A DNA stretch of 64,000 bases from Pseudonocardia benzenivorans CB1190 (GCF_000196675.2 NC_015312.1:4898001-4962000); one strand, 5' to 3'; counted from the first letter of the stretch, positions 16,863 to 25,627 are shown. The notes: generated by a model from the sequence alone, not told the origin. A program made the numbers and translations.

Positions 16863-17570
16863 TCAGGTGCGCAGCAGCAACACCCACACGGCGATGATCA
16901 ACGCCGCCGCCGCGAGCAACCAGAACAACGCCGCCCATATTCCGCCGGACACGCCGGTCAACCGGGCGAGCTGATCGGCGTCCGAGCCGCCACGTCGGCC
17001 CGTCCTGCGGCCCCGCTGCAGCTCGCCCACCGCCCGCAGCCCCCCGATGAGCAGGAACCACACCATCGCCGTGGCGAACGCGGTCCGCAGGTCGGGTGGG
17101 GCGGCGTAGGCGACCGCGGCCGTGGCGCCGCCCGTCGCGAGCACGGCGAGCACCCCGAACGCGTTGCGGATATGGACGAGCGTCACCAACAGCAGGCCCG
17201 TCGCGACCCACAGCGCGACGTCCGCGTGCCCCTCCGCGACCGCCAGCGCACCCGCGAGCCCGAGCAGCGGCGGCGCCGGGTACCCGCCCAGGAACATCAG
17301 CACGACGCCCGGCCCGCGGCCCCGGCCCGTCGAGTGCGTCACGCCGGACGTGTCGGCGTGCAGCCGGATCCCGGTGAGCCCACGGCCGGTGACGACGGCG
17401 AGCAGCGCGTGCCCGCCCTCGTGCGCGATCGTCACGACGGTCCGCGTCACCCGCCAGGACAGCGTCCACACCACGACGGCCAACGCCACGAGCCCGGGGA
17501 CGAGGACCTCCGGCCGGTCGAGCGCCGTCTGCACGCCCGCCGTGACGACGGAGAACGCGTCGGTGGCCAC
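16863..17570 (-). CDS. M50 family membrane metallopeptidase
   Basis: 235 residues with about six hydrophobic segments. The zinc motif HEGGH (in IAHEGGHALLAV, about residues 50-61) lies in or near the second helix, as in actinobacterial M50B-like proteins. A second-site NPDG motif, used in canonical site-2 proteases, is not obvious, so a chaperone-like or atypical protease role remains open. It may be co-transcribed with the Ddn-like gene just downstream. Confidence 0.8.
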   Translation of the reverse strand: MATDAFSVVTAGVQTALDRPEVLVPGLVALAVVVWTLSWRVTRTVVTIAHEGGHALLAVVTGRGLTGIRLHADTSGVTHSTGRGRGPGVVLMFLGGYPAPPLLGLAGALAVAEGHADVALWVATGLLLVTLVHIRNAFGVLAVLATGGATAAVAYAAPPDLRTAFATAMVWFLLIGGLRAVGELQRGRRTGRRGGSDADQLARLTGVSGGIWAALFWLLAAAALIIAVWVLLLRT

Positions 17571-17744
17571 ACGGCCAGTGTGGCACCGGCCGTGCCCGGG
17601 GTGGATCGGGCTCGACCTCCGCGGGTCCGACGGCGAGGCGACGCCCTGCGGTGCGAGCCCGGCGGCGCGCCCGCGGCGCCCTGCGAGGCGTGAGCCCGAC
17701 CCCCGAACATGACGCGGCCCCCCGGCCGCGGCGCGCCGACTGGG

Positions 17745-17806
17745 TGATCATCGTCCGCGGGACATGAGCGCGACCAGGTGCGCTCAGGTCCCAGGTCCGG
17801 CGATCA
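17745..17806. repeat. 62-bp palindromic intergenic repeat, copy A1
   Basis: Arms 17745-17771 and 17780-17806 (27 nt each, loop GACCAGGT) pair at about 20 of 27 positions. Left arm: TGATCATCG-N5-GGGAC-N1-TGAGCGC. Right arm mirrors it and ends CGATCA. Confidence 0.75.
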
Positions 17807-17928
17807 GCAGCCGGGGCAGCTGCCCTGACCCGGCCCGCAGCGCCCGCCCGCAGCGCGCGCCGCCCGCAGCGCCCGTCCGCGAGGACGGGCACCTCGAGCG
17901 GCACCCCGGCCGCCCCAACAGCCTCCGA

Positions 17929-17990
17929 TGATCACCGTCCGCGGGACATGAACGCCAGCACGCGCGCCCACGTCCTTCGTTCGACGACCA
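17929..17990. repeat. 62-bp palindromic intergenic repeat, copy A2
   Basis: The left arm is near-consensus (TGATCACCGTCCGC then GGGACATGAACGC). The right arm is more decayed (GCGCCCACGTCC ... GACGACCA). Total length is the same 62 bp. Confidence 0.65.
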
Positions 17991-18061
17991 TCGAGCGGGA
18001 GGCCGCGGCCCGCCGGCGGTCACCGCGCACGAGCGAACCACGAAGGGCTGAGCCGCCGTCG

Positions 18062-18120
18062 TGATCACCACTTCCGGGACGAACGTCACCCATGCGCCCC
18101 TGTCCCCCGTCTGACGATCA
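18062..18120. repeat. 62-bp palindromic intergenic repeat, copy A3 (59 bp)
   Basis: Starts TGATCACCACTTCCGGGAC and ends GTCTGACGATCA. The loop is 3 nt shorter than in the other copies. Confidence 0.6.
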
Positions 18121-18204
18121 CCGACCTGCGGCTCCCGCGGACGAACCGACCGGCTCATCCGGTCCCGGTCGAGAACATCGCCGCCCAACACCGGACGTCG
18201 CGGC

Positions 18205-20154
18205 TCAGCGCTCGATCTCGACCGGCTCGATCCCTTCCTCGGCGGGCAGGTCGAAGCCCAGCACCTGGCCGTAGAAGCTGAGCTCGGCGTCGAGGGCGCG
18301 GCGGATGTTCTCGCCGCGCCGGAACCCGTGCTGCTCGCCCTCGAACAGCAGGTAGGCGACCGGCACGTGACGCGAGCGCAGCGCGTCGACGATGAGCTGC
18401 GACTGGTTGGGCGGCACGATCGCGTCCTCGCTGCCCTGCAGCACGATCAGGGGTTTGCCGAACCGCTCGACGTGGTGGATCGGCGAGCGCTCGACGTACA
18501 CGTCGCGGTCCTCGGGGTAGCGGCCGACGAGCCCGTCGAGGTAGCGACTCTCGAACTTGTGGGTGTCGGCGGCCAGCGCCTCGAGGTCGGCGACGCCGAA
18601 GTGGTCGGCGCCCGCGGCGAAGGGGGTGTCGTCGCGGGCGAGGGCGGCGAGCGTCGTGTAACCACCGGCGGAGCCGCCACGGATCGCGAGCCGCTGCGCA
18701 TCGACCCGTCCCTGCTCGCCGAGCCACCGGGCCGCAGCGATGCAGTCCGCGACGTCGACGATCCCCCACGCTCCCTTCAGCAGGTCACGGTAGGCGCGCC
18801 CGTAGCCGGTCGAACCGCCGTAGTCGACGTCGACGACGGCGAAGCCGCGGCTCGTCCAGTACTGCACCCCGACCGACAGCACCGGGGACGCGGCCGCCGT
18901 CGGGCCGCCGTGGATGACGACGAGCAACGGCGGCAGCTCGCCGTCGCGGCCACGGTGGGTGACGCTGGCAGGCGGATAGAACAACGCGTGCGCGGTGCGC
19001 GGGGCGCCGTCCCCGTCGGTCGACGGGAACTCGATCGGCTCGGGCACCGACAGGTATCCCTCGTCGACGCCGAGGTCGCGGGCCGGTCGCAGCACCTCGG
19101 GCTCCGGCGCGCCGATCGTGACGCGCCAGATCGAGGCCTCGTGCGTGGGGCCGCCCGCGACGAGCACGACCGCGTCCGGGCCCGCGACCTGCAGCGACCC
19201 GGCGGCCGAGAGCGGCAGGTCGAGCACCTCGACCGCGCCGTCGGGGGCACGGAGCAGCAGCCGGTCGTACCCGGCCCGCCGGGATGCGGCGACGACCCGC
19301 CCGTCGGGCAGCGTGACGTGTCGCGACGTGCCCAGCGTCCACCCCGGGACACCGATCTCGGCCTCCTCGACGAGGACCGGGCGGACCCCGTCGTCGGGCG
19401 TCCAGCGGTAGAGACTCCACCAGCCGGTGCGGTCGGAGACGAACATCAGCGAGCCGTCGTCCTGCCAGCGCGGCTCGGAGACCGACTCCCCCGGCCCGCC
19501 CGCGACGACCGTGTCGACGCCGGAGCCGAGGTCGCGCACGGTGAGGACGGTGTCGTCCCACGGCATCGACGGGTGGTCCCAGGACACCCACGCCAGCCGA
19601 CCGCCGGTGGCGTCCAGGCGTGGCGAGGTGACGAAGTCGGGGCCGGTGACGAGCACGTCGACCTCGCCGTCGGGGTGCAGCCGCACGACCTCGTTGCGCA
19701 CCTGCGCCGGCCCACCGCCCGGCGGGTGCTGCTCGCGGACCAGCACGAGTGACCCGTCCGGCGCGACGACACCGTCGGCCCAACGGTCGCCGCGCGGCGT
19801 CGCCGGCTCGGGACTGACGACGGTCGGCGTCGCGGAGTCCGGGTCGATCCGGTAGAGCCGCTGGTCGGACCAGTTGGCGAACCACACGGTGCCGCCGTCG
19901 ACCCACCAGGCCGCACCGCCGTACTCATGGACGGCGGTGCGGGCGTCGAAGCCCTCGGGCAGCAGGTCGGTCAGGGTGCCGTCGGCTCGGCGGCGCACGA
20001 TCTGCGTCCGCCCGCCCTCGCTCGGCCGGCCCTCGGCCCACAGGACCGTTCCGTCGGAGTCGACCCGCACCTCGCCGAGCCGTACGGCCGCGGCCACGAC
20101 CAGCTCCGACGTCAGAGGGGTGGGCCAGGAGCCGTACGCCGCGGGAGTCGTCAC
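18205..20154 (-). CDS. S9 family peptidase (prolyl oligopeptidase / acylaminoacyl peptidase type)
   Basis: 649 residues. The N-terminal half is a seven-bladed beta-propeller (repeated WSDQRLYRID, PDGSLVLV and LMFVSDRTGWWSLYR type blades). The C-terminal half is an alpha/beta-hydrolase. The catalytic triad is Ser495 in GGSAGG, Asp577 in SEDAIVPP and His609 in GEQHGF, all at normal spacing. No signal peptide is seen, so it is probably cytoplasmic and trims short peptides. The start is the GTG beginning VTTPAAYGSWPTPL; upstream frame lacks coding character. It is a single gene flanked by repeats on both sides. Confidence 0.9.
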   Translation of the reverse strand: MTTPAAYGSWPTPLTSELVVAAAVRLGEVRVDSDGTVLWAEGRPSEGGRTQIVRRRADGTLTDLLPEGFDARTAVHEYGGAAWWVDGGTVWFANWSDQRLYRIDPDSATPTVVSPEPATPRGDRWADGVVAPDGSLVLVREQHPPGGGPAQVRNEVVRLHPDGEVDVLVTGPDFVTSPRLDATGGRLAWVSWDHPSMPWDDTVLTVRDLGSGVDTVVAGGPGESVSEPRWQDDGSLMFVSDRTGWWSLYRWTPDDGVRPVLVEEAEIGVPGWTLGTSRHVTLPDGRVVAASRRAGYDRLLLRAPDGAVEVLDLPLSAAGSLQVAGPDAVVLVAGGPTHEASIWRVTIGAPEPEVLRPARDLGVDEGYLSVPEPIEFPSTDGDGAPRTAHALFYPPASVTHRGRDGELPPLLVVIHGGPTAAASPVLSVGVQYWTSRGFAVVDVDYGGSTGYGRAYRDLLKGAWGIVDVADCIAAARWLGEQGRVDAQRLAIRGGSAGGYTTLAALARDDTPFAAGADHFGVADLEALAADTHKFESRYLDGLVGRYPEDRDVYVERSPIHHVERFGKPLIVLQGSEDAIVPPNQSQLIVDALRSRHVPVAYLLFEGEQHGFRRGENIRRALDAELSFYGQVLGFDLPAEEGIEPVEIER

Positions 20155-20439
20155 GGAGTCATTGTGGACGGACGCGCCCCGACCCGCCCGCGCGGTCCGG
20201 GACGCTGCCGGACTGCCGGGTGCCTCACCGCGCCCGCAGCCTCCGGGCCTGCCGAAAACCTCACCGTCGTCCAGGGCCGAATCCATGACCGTGACGTTGC
20301 GCCCCACACGTCGGTCGCAACGTCACCGCTCCCCGGAGCCGTGCCCACGACCACCAGGTTGCGCAGGCCTCACGTCCACGCGCCGTCCTGAGCCGGACCC
20401 GCGACCGCGACGTCGTGCCCGCCAGGAGCCGACGGAAGC
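20155..20439. other. Spacer with GTTGCGC hairpin
   Basis: 285 bp between two minus-strand genes. It contains the inverted repeat at 20291-20326 and the ACGACCACCAGGTTGCGC block at 20346-20363. Nothing coding was recognised. Confidence 0.5.
20291..20363. repeat. GTTGCGC hairpin family, copy 2
   Basis: A perfect 11-bp inverted repeat GTGACGTTGCG (20291-20301) / CGCAACGTCAC (20316-20326) is followed by an 18-bp block (20346-20363) identical to one at 45740-45757. Confidence 0.55.
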
Positions 20440-20772
20440 TCAGCGCCCCCGGGCGGCCTCCCGCAGCAGTCCGACGGCGCGCGCTCCTGCGCCGGGGCGC
20501 AGCACGGGCAGCAGCCCCACCGCCCCGGCCAACCCCTGCCACCAGCGCACCGACCCGTCGATGCGGACCACCCCGATCGCCGGCCGCGCACAACGGGCCA
20601 CGGCCGTCGGCAGGTTGGGGTAGATCTCCGCGAGCCGCGGCTCGGAGCAGGATCGCGGCCGAACCGGGACCGTCACGCACCCCGGCAGCTCGTGGGCGAT
20701 CCGGGAGCAGCGCGGGCAGGAGACGTCGTGGACGACGACGATCTCGCGGACCCGGGCGGCCACGACCGTCAC
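20440..20772 (-). CDS. Small CxxC protein, possible thiol-redox partner
   Basis: 110 residues. The N-terminal strand REIVVVHDVSCPRCSRIAHEL places a CPRC motif after a beta-strand, as in thioredoxin-fold or DCC-type oxidoreductases. Two further cysteines follow (RSCSEPRL, ARCARPA), then WWQGLAGAVGLLPVLRPG, similar in layout to DCC-family C-termini. The GTG start overlaps the TGA of the upstream membrane gene (GTGA), so the two are translationally coupled. I do not recognise the family firmly. Confidence 0.55.
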   Translation of the reverse strand: MTVVAARVREIVVVHDVSCPRCSRIAHELPGCVTVPVRPRSCSEPRLAEIYPNLPTAVARCARPAIGVVRIDGSVRWWQGLAGAVGLLPVLRPGAGARAVGLLREAARGR

Positions 20773-21533
20773 GGTCCCGGGGTGACGTGCCCCGCGACCG
20801 TCACCGTCATCGACACGGCGAGGGCGACCGCACACTCCAGCGCGAGCAGCAGCCGCACGCCGGCGGCCGGCGCGAGCCACCTCCCGTCGACGGCCTCGGG
20901 CCGGGCGGCGACGGTCGCGACCACACCGATCCCGAACCCGGCGGCCACGACGAACGCCATGCCGAACGGCACGGTCAGCGCCAGCGCGAGCGCGACGAGG
21001 TGCGGCAGCCCCGACGCGAGCCCGCCCGGGACGCCGCTGCGCATGCCGGTGCCGAGCGCGAACCCGGTGCGTGCTTCGCCCCACTCGTCGTCGTCGGGGA
21101 CGTCGGCGGGGATGCGCATCGGGTTGGCGGGCAGCGGGAACCCCAGCACACCGGCCTCGCGCAGCACCACGACCAGGGCCGCCGCCCCGACGACGACCTG
21201 CGCCACGATCCCGGGCAGCACCAGCCGCAGCAGCGCTCCGACGCCGCCGAGCACCGCGGCGGCGAACGCGACCCCCAGCAGCACACCGACGGCCGTCCAA
21301 CGCGTCATCGCCACGGCCGGGGTGGTCGTGCTCGGGGGCCCCACCACCGCTGCCGACGACGCGCCTGCGGACGCGCCGGCGACCAGCGCGAGCAGCAGCG
21401 TCGAGGCGGCCGTGGCGAGGTTGCGCTGGGCGACGAGCGCGGTCGTCGCCGCGAAGGCGCACACGACGGCGAGCACCAGGCCGGCGGTGAGCAGACGCCG
21501 CGACCAGGCGGCGCGAGGCGCGGCGGTCGTCAT
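20769..21533 (-). CDS. Polytopic membrane protein coupled to a CxxC protein
   Basis: 254 residues with about seven hydrophobic segments. A charged central loop (DVPDDDEWGEARTGFALG) is followed by glycine-rich GTGMRSGVPGGLASGLPHL. The layout recalls DsbD/CcdA-type electron-transfer membrane proteins, but the usual paired cysteines are absent from the helices, so that assignment is not supported. It overlaps its CxxC neighbour by 4 nt. The open frame runs on to 22031, but I chose the ATG at 21533, where hydrophobic coding sequence begins. Function unknown. Confidence 0.55.
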   Translation of the reverse strand: MTTAAPRAAWSRRLLTAGLVLAVVCAFAATTALVAQRNLATAASTLLLALVAGASAGASSAAVVGPPSTTTPAVAMTRWTAVGVLLGVAFAAAVLGGVGALLRLVLPGIVAQVVVGAAALVVVLREAGVLGFPLPANPMRIPADVPDDDEWGEARTGFALGTGMRSGVPGGLASGLPHLVALALALTVPFGMAFVVAAGFGIGVVATVAARPEAVDGRWLAPAAGVRLLLALECAVALAVSMTVTVAGHVTPGP

Positions 21534-21629
21534 GAGGTGAAGGGTGCCAGGACGCCCGCGGGTGGCGACGCGCGGCGCGCCGACCCCGTAGCGTGGCGGC
21601 CACGCACCCGTCCCACGCCGGGAGGCCAG

Positions 21630-21983
21630 ATGACCGACGACCCGACCCGCGCCGAGCCACCAGCCGAGAACGCCGAGGACGCCTCGCCGGCGCCGGAGCA
21701 GGCGGGGACGGCCGCGGCGATCACGCCCGCCGTGCCGGAACCGGGCCTGCCGGTGCCGCCGGTCCCCGGCGTCGAGAACCCGACGGGCTACACCGACGCC
21801 GGCGTCCCCACCCTCGACTACGTGCGCGACAAGATCGAGGGCCGCTGGGCGACGTCGCTGGGGACGGCCGAGCTCGCGGGCGAGACCGAGGCCGGGCGCT
21901 CGATCGCCGAGCAGGAGGCCGAGCGCGAGAAGAAGGCCAAGGAGAAGCTCGACGAGATCCGCCGCTCGCTGGGTGGCGGCTGA
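21630..21983 (+). CDS. Small protein resembling the PspA C-terminal region
   Basis: 117 residues. The first about 60 are Pro/Ala/Glu rich and probably disordered. The remainder, VPTLDYVRDKIEGRWATSLG then TAELAGETEAGR and EKLDEIRRSLGGG, aligns with the end of the PspA protein encoded at 55796-56614 (PSLEEVREKIERRYANAIG, SAELAQNSVQGR, SRLEQIRASLHG). The coiled-coil core of PspA is absent. GGAGG lies 4 nt before the ATG. It may bind PspA or membranes through the shared helix; that is inference. Confidence 0.6.
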   Translation: MTDDPTRAEPPAENAEDASPAPEQAGTAAAITPAVPEPGLPVPPVPGVENPTGYTDAGVPTLDYVRDKIEGRWATSLGTAELAGETEAGRSIAEQEAEREKKAKEKLDEIRRSLGGG

Positions 21984-21994
21984 CCCGACCGCCT

Positions 21995-22036
21995 CGTGAG
22001 TGGCGATAGTCGCTCCGGCGACTATCGCCACTCACG
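21995..22036. terminator. Perfect 19-bp hairpin between convergent genes
   Basis: CGTGAGTGGCGATAGTCGC (21995-22013), loop TCCG, and its exact complement (22018-22036). It lies between the convergent PspA-C-like gene and sdhB and should act as a bidirectional terminator. Confidence 0.7.
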
Positions 22037-22101
22037 GGAGGCCGAGGACCCGGCTGCCGTGGCAGCCCGGTCCGAGCAGGCCGCCGACGAGGCGCCGGCG
22101 C

Positions 22102-22872
22102 TCAGCGGTTCTTGTTCGCCGGCTCGCCGCGGCGGAACAGCTTGTTGCCGAGCCAGACGACCGGGTCGTACTTCCGGTCGACGACGCGCTCCTTGAGCGG
22201 GATCAGCGCATTGTCGGTGATCTTGATGTGCTCGGGGCAGACCTCGGTGCAGCACTTGGTGATGTTGCAGTACCCGAGGCCGTGCTCGTCCTGGGCGGCC
22301 GTCTGCCGGTCGGCCGAGTCGAGCGGGTGCATGTCCAGCTCGGCGATGCGCATGAGGTAGCGGGGGCCGGCGAAGGCCTCCTTGTTCTCCTCGTGGTCGC
22401 GCACGACGTGGCAGGTGTTCTGGCACAGGTAGCACTCGATGCACTTGCGGAACTCCTGGCTCCGCTCGACGTCGACCTGCTGCATGCGGTACTCGCCCGG
22501 CTCGACGCCCTCCGGCGGCGCGAACGAGGGGATCTCGCGGGCCTTCGTGTAGTTGAACGACACGTCGGTCACGAGGTCCCGGATCACCGGGAACGTGCGC
22601 AGCGGCGTCACCGTCACGACCTCGTCCTCGGCGAAGGTGTTCATCCGGGTCATGCACGCCAGCCGCGGCCTGCCGTTGATCTCCATCGAGCAGGAGCCGC
22701 ACTTGCCGGCCTTGCAGTTCCAGCGGACGGCGAGGTCCTGGGCCTCGGTCTGCTGGAGCCGGTGGATGATGTCGAGGACGACCTCGCCCTCGTTCACCTC
22801 GGCCGGGTAGTCGACGAGCTCGCCCTTCTCGGAGTCGCCCCGCCAGACGCGGAAGTGCGCCCAGTAGCTCAT
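22102..22872 (-). CDS. sdhB: Succinate dehydrogenase iron-sulfur subunit (Sdh1 type)
   Basis: 256 residues. The [2Fe-2S] ferredoxin domain has CKAGKCGSC plus a downstream cysteine (LACMTR). The C-terminal domain has CIECYLCQNTC for [4Fe-4S] and CNITKCCTEVCP for [3Fe-4S]. It passes electrons from the FAD subunit to quinone at the membrane. It resembles the mycobacterial Sdh1 iron-sulfur protein (Rv0247c type). Its start overlaps the end of the flavoprotein gene by 4 nt. Last gene of a three-gene operon, followed by the 19-bp hairpin. Confidence 0.93.
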   Translation of the reverse strand: MSYWAHFRVWRGDSEKGELVDYPAEVNEGEVVLDIIHRLQQTEAQDLAVRWNCKAGKCGSCSMEINGRPRLACMTRMNTFAEDEVVTVTPLRTFPVIRDLVTDVSFNYTKAREIPSFAPPEGVEPGEYRMQQVDVERSQEFRKCIECYLCQNTCHVVRDHEENKEAFAGPRYLMRIAELDMHPLDSADRQTAAQDEHGLGYCNITKCCTEVCPEHIKITDNALIPLKERVVDRKYDPVVWLGNKLFRRGEPANKNR

Positions 22873-24815
22873 GCCCGCTCTCCCTGGTCCGCTCGGTGGC
22901 CACCGAGCTCCTCGCCGGTGAAGTACTTCTTCAACTCGTCCATCTCGAAGATGTCGAGCAGGTCGGGACGCATCGGGATCTGCTCCTTGCGCGTCAGCTC
23001 GACGTTGTCCTCACCCAGCGCCTCGAGCACGAGCAGGACGTGACGCCAGTCGGCGTCCATGACGGGGAAGTCGTCGCGGGTGTGCCCGCCCCGGCTCTCC
23101 TGGCGCTCCAGCGCCGCCTTCGCCACGCACATCGAGACGAGCAGCATGTTGCGCAGGTCGAGCGCGAGGTGCCAGTTCGGGTTGAACTTGCGGTCACCCT
23201 CGACGGCGACGGTGCGCGTGCGGGTGGCGATGTCCTCGAGCTTCTTGAGGGCCATCTCCATCTCGTCGGCCTTGCGGATGATGCCGACGAGCTCGTGCAT
23301 CGTCTTCTGCAGCTCCAGGTGCACGACGAACGGGTTCTCCCCGCCCTCGGTCGCCGAGGAGAACGGCAGCAGCGCACGGTCGACGGCGGCCTCCGCGTCG
23401 GACTCGATCACCGCGGGACGCCGTCCGGCGAGCCCGTCGACGTACTCCGAGGCGCCGAGGCCGCAGCGGCGGCCGAACACCAGCAGGTCCGACAGCGAGT
23501 TGCCGCCGAGCCGGTTCGAGCCGTGCATGCCGCCCGAGCACTCGCCCGCGGCGAACAGGCCCGGCACGCGCGACATCCCGGTGTCGGGGTCGACCTCGAC
23601 CCCACCCATCACGTAGTGGCAGGTCGGGCCGACCTCCATGGGCTCCTTGGTGATGTCGACGTCGGCCAGCTCCTTGAACTGGTGGTGCATCGACGGCAGC
23701 CGCTTGAGGATCTCCTCCGGCTTGAGCCGGGTGGAGACGTCGAGGAACACGCCGCCGTGCGGGGTGCCACGACCGGCCTTGACCTCGGAGTTGATCGCGC
23801 GCGCGACCTCGTCACGCGGCAGCAGCTCCGGCGGGCGGCGGTTGTTGTCGGGGTCGGTGTACCAGCGGTCCGCCTCCTCCTCCGACGTCGCGTAGAGGTC
23901 CTTGAAGACGTCGGCGATGTAGTCGAACATGAACCGCTTGCCCTCGGAGTTGCGCAGGACGCCACCGTCACCGCGCACCGACTCCGTGACCAGGATTCCC
24001 TTCACCGACGGCGGCCAGACCATGCCCGTCGGGTGGAACTGCAGGAACTCCATGTTGATCAACGTCGCGCCGGCGCGAAGGGCCAGGGCGTGGCCGTCGC
24101 CGGTGTACTCCCAGGAGTTCGACGTCACCGAGTAGCTCTTGCCGACGCCGCCGGTGGCCAGCACGATCGCCGGGGCGTTGAACCGGACGAAGCGGCCCGT
24201 CGAGCGGAAGTAGCCGAAGCAGCCCGCGATGGCGCCGTCGGCCTTGAAGAGGTCGGTGATCGTCGTCTCGTGGAAGACACGGATGTTGGACTCGTAGTCG
24301 CCCGTGGCCTTGAAGTCCTCCTGCTGCAGGGAGACGATCTTCTGCTGCAGGGTGCGGATCGGCTCCAGGCCGGTGCGGTCACCGACGTGCGCCAGCCGCG
24401 GGTAGGTGTGCCCGCCGAAGTTGCGCTGGCTGATCTTGCCGTCCTTGGTGCGGTCGAACAGCGCGCCGTAGGTCTCCATCTCCCAGACCCGGTCCGGGGC
24501 TTCCTTGGCGTGCAGCTCGGCCATGCGCCAGTTGTTGAGGAACTTCCCGCCGCGCATCGTGTCGCCGAAGTGCACGCGCCAGTTGTCGTTCGGGTTGACG
24601 TTCCCCATCGCCGCGGCGCAGCCGCCCTCGGCCATGACGGTGTGGGCCTTGCCGAACAGCGACTTCGAGATGATCGCCGTGCGCTTGCCCTGGGCGCGCG
24701 CCTCGATCGCGGCGCGCAGCCCCGCGCCGCCGGCCCCGATCACGACGACGTCGTAGTCGTGGATCTCGACGTCACGGTCGTCGACCGCATGGTTCTGCTG
24801 CTGTGCTGAAGTCAT
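22869..24815 (-). CDS. sdhA: Succinate dehydrogenase flavoprotein subunit (Sdh1 type)
   Basis: 648 residues. The N-terminal FAD-binding segment is DVVVIGAGGAGLRAAIEA. HTVMAEGGCAAAMGN surrounds the covalent-flavin histidine region. The dicarboxylate-site blocks include EFLQFHPTGM and RGDGGVLRN. It oxidises succinate to fumarate. The ATG at 24815 is chosen because MTSAQQQNHAVDD directly precedes the FAD domain; the longer frame runs into the membrane-subunit gene. It is the middle gene of the operon and 4-nt coupled to sdhB. Confidence 0.93.
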   Translation of the reverse strand: MTSAQQQNHAVDDRDVEIHDYDVVVIGAGGAGLRAAIEARAQGKRTAIISKSLFGKAHTVMAEGGCAAAMGNVNPNDNWRVHFGDTMRGGKFLNNWRMAELHAKEAPDRVWEMETYGALFDRTKDGKISQRNFGGHTYPRLAHVGDRTGLEPIRTLQQKIVSLQQEDFKATGDYESNIRVFHETTITDLFKADGAIAGCFGYFRSTGRFVRFNAPAIVLATGGVGKSYSVTSNSWEYTGDGHALALRAGATLINMEFLQFHPTGMVWPPSVKGILVTESVRGDGGVLRNSEGKRFMFDYIADVFKDLYATSEEEADRWYTDPDNNRRPPELLPRDEVARAINSEVKAGRGTPHGGVFLDVSTRLKPEEILKRLPSMHHQFKELADVDITKEPMEVGPTCHYVMGGVEVDPDTGMSRVPGLFAAGECSGGMHGSNRLGGNSLSDLLVFGRRCGLGASEYVDGLAGRRPAVIESDAEAAVDRALLPFSSATEGGENPFVVHLELQKTMHELVGIIRKADEMEMALKKLEDIATRTRTVAVEGDRKFNPNWHLALDLRNMLLVSMCVAKAALERQESRGGHTRDDFPVMDADWRHVLLVLEALGEDNVELTRKEQIPMRPDLLDIFEMDELKKYFTGEELGGHRADQGERA

Positions 24816-24820
24816 CTCGC

Positions 24821-25627
24821 TCACCCCACGATCCGGGGGTCGCCCCACCAACCGGCGGACACGGCCATGATGTAGAAGTCGGTGATCGCCAGGCTCGCCA
24901 GCGTCGTCCAGGCCAGCTGCATGTGCTTGCCGTTGAGGATCGAGACCTGGCCCCACAGCTTGTAGCGCAGCGGGTGCTTGCTGAAGTGGTTGAGCCGGCC
25001 GCCGATGATGCTGCGGCACGAGTGGCACGACGCCGTGTACAGCCAGAGCAGCACGACGTTGGCGACCAGGATGATGTTGCCCAGTCCGAACCCGAAGCTG
25101 CCGTCCTTGTTGATGAACGCGACGACGGCGTCGTAGGTGTTCACCAGCGAGATCAGGGCGGCGATGTAGAAGAAGTACCGGTGCAGGTTCTGCGCGAGCA
25201 GCGGGAACCGCGTCTCACCGGTGTACTTCTTGTGCGGCTCGGCCACCGCGCACGCGGGCGGCGACAGGTAGAACGCCCGGTAGTACGCCTTCCGGTAGTA
25301 GTAGCAGGTGAGCCGGAAGAGCAGCAGGAACGGCAGCGAGATCGCCGCGTAGGGCAGCCACCACCAGTCGGGCAGGAACTGGCCGAAGTGCGATGCCTCC
25401 GGGTAGCACCCGACGGAGAAGCACGGGGAATAGAACGGCGTCAGGTAGCTGTAGTTCTGTTCGTTCGTGAAGTAGTACGCGTGCATGAACGCGCGGACGG
25501 TCGCGTAGATGACCCAGAGGCCCAGGCCGGCGACGTTCAGCAGGGGCGGCAGCCACCACCGGTCGGTGCGCAGCGTCCGTTCGCTGATCTGCGCCCGCCC
25601 GGTGGACGCGTCTGTGGTGGATGACAC
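24821..25627 (-). CDS. Succinate dehydrogenase membrane anchor (Sdh1 type, single large subunit)
   Basis: 268 residues, about five membrane helices (WWLPPLLNVAGLGLWVIYAT, AAISLPFLLLFRLTCYYY, FFYIAALISLVN, IILVANVVLLWLY and a final one). Features include cysteine-containing SPCFSVGCYP and the helix start ASCHSCRSIIGGR. This is the unusual anchor found with mycobacterial Sdh1 (Rv0249c type). It probably binds quinone and perhaps haem through conserved histidines. The GTG start has GAGGA upstream. First gene of the operon; its stop is only 5 bp from the flavoprotein ATG. Confidence 0.85.
   Translation of the reverse strand: MSSTTDASTGRAQISERTLRTDRWWLPPLLNVAGLGLWVIYATVRAFMHAYYFTNEQNYSYLTPFYSPCFSVGCYPEASHFGQFLPDWWWLPYAAISLPFLLLFRLTCYYYRKAYYRAFYLSPPACAVAEPHKKYTGETRFPLLAQNLHRYFFYIAALISLVNTYDAVVAFINKDGSFGFGLGNIILVANVVLLWLYTASCHSCRSIIGGRLNHFSKHPLRYKLWGQVSILNGKHMQLAWTTLASLAITDFYIMAVSAGWWGDPRIVG

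Larger units (their letters stand above)
17571..18204. other. Non-coding stretch holding repeat cluster A
   Basis: 634 bp between the start of the M50-like gene and the end of the S9 peptidase gene. The first 170 bp show nothing beyond GC-rich sequence. From 17745 on, three copies of the 62-bp palindromic repeat dominate. No convincing ORF with normal codon bias was seen on either strand. Confidence 0.6.

Noticed and set aside
20769..21533. Calling the membrane protein CcdA/DsbD
   Set aside because: The membrane helices lack the conserved cysteine pair that defines those electron-transfer families.
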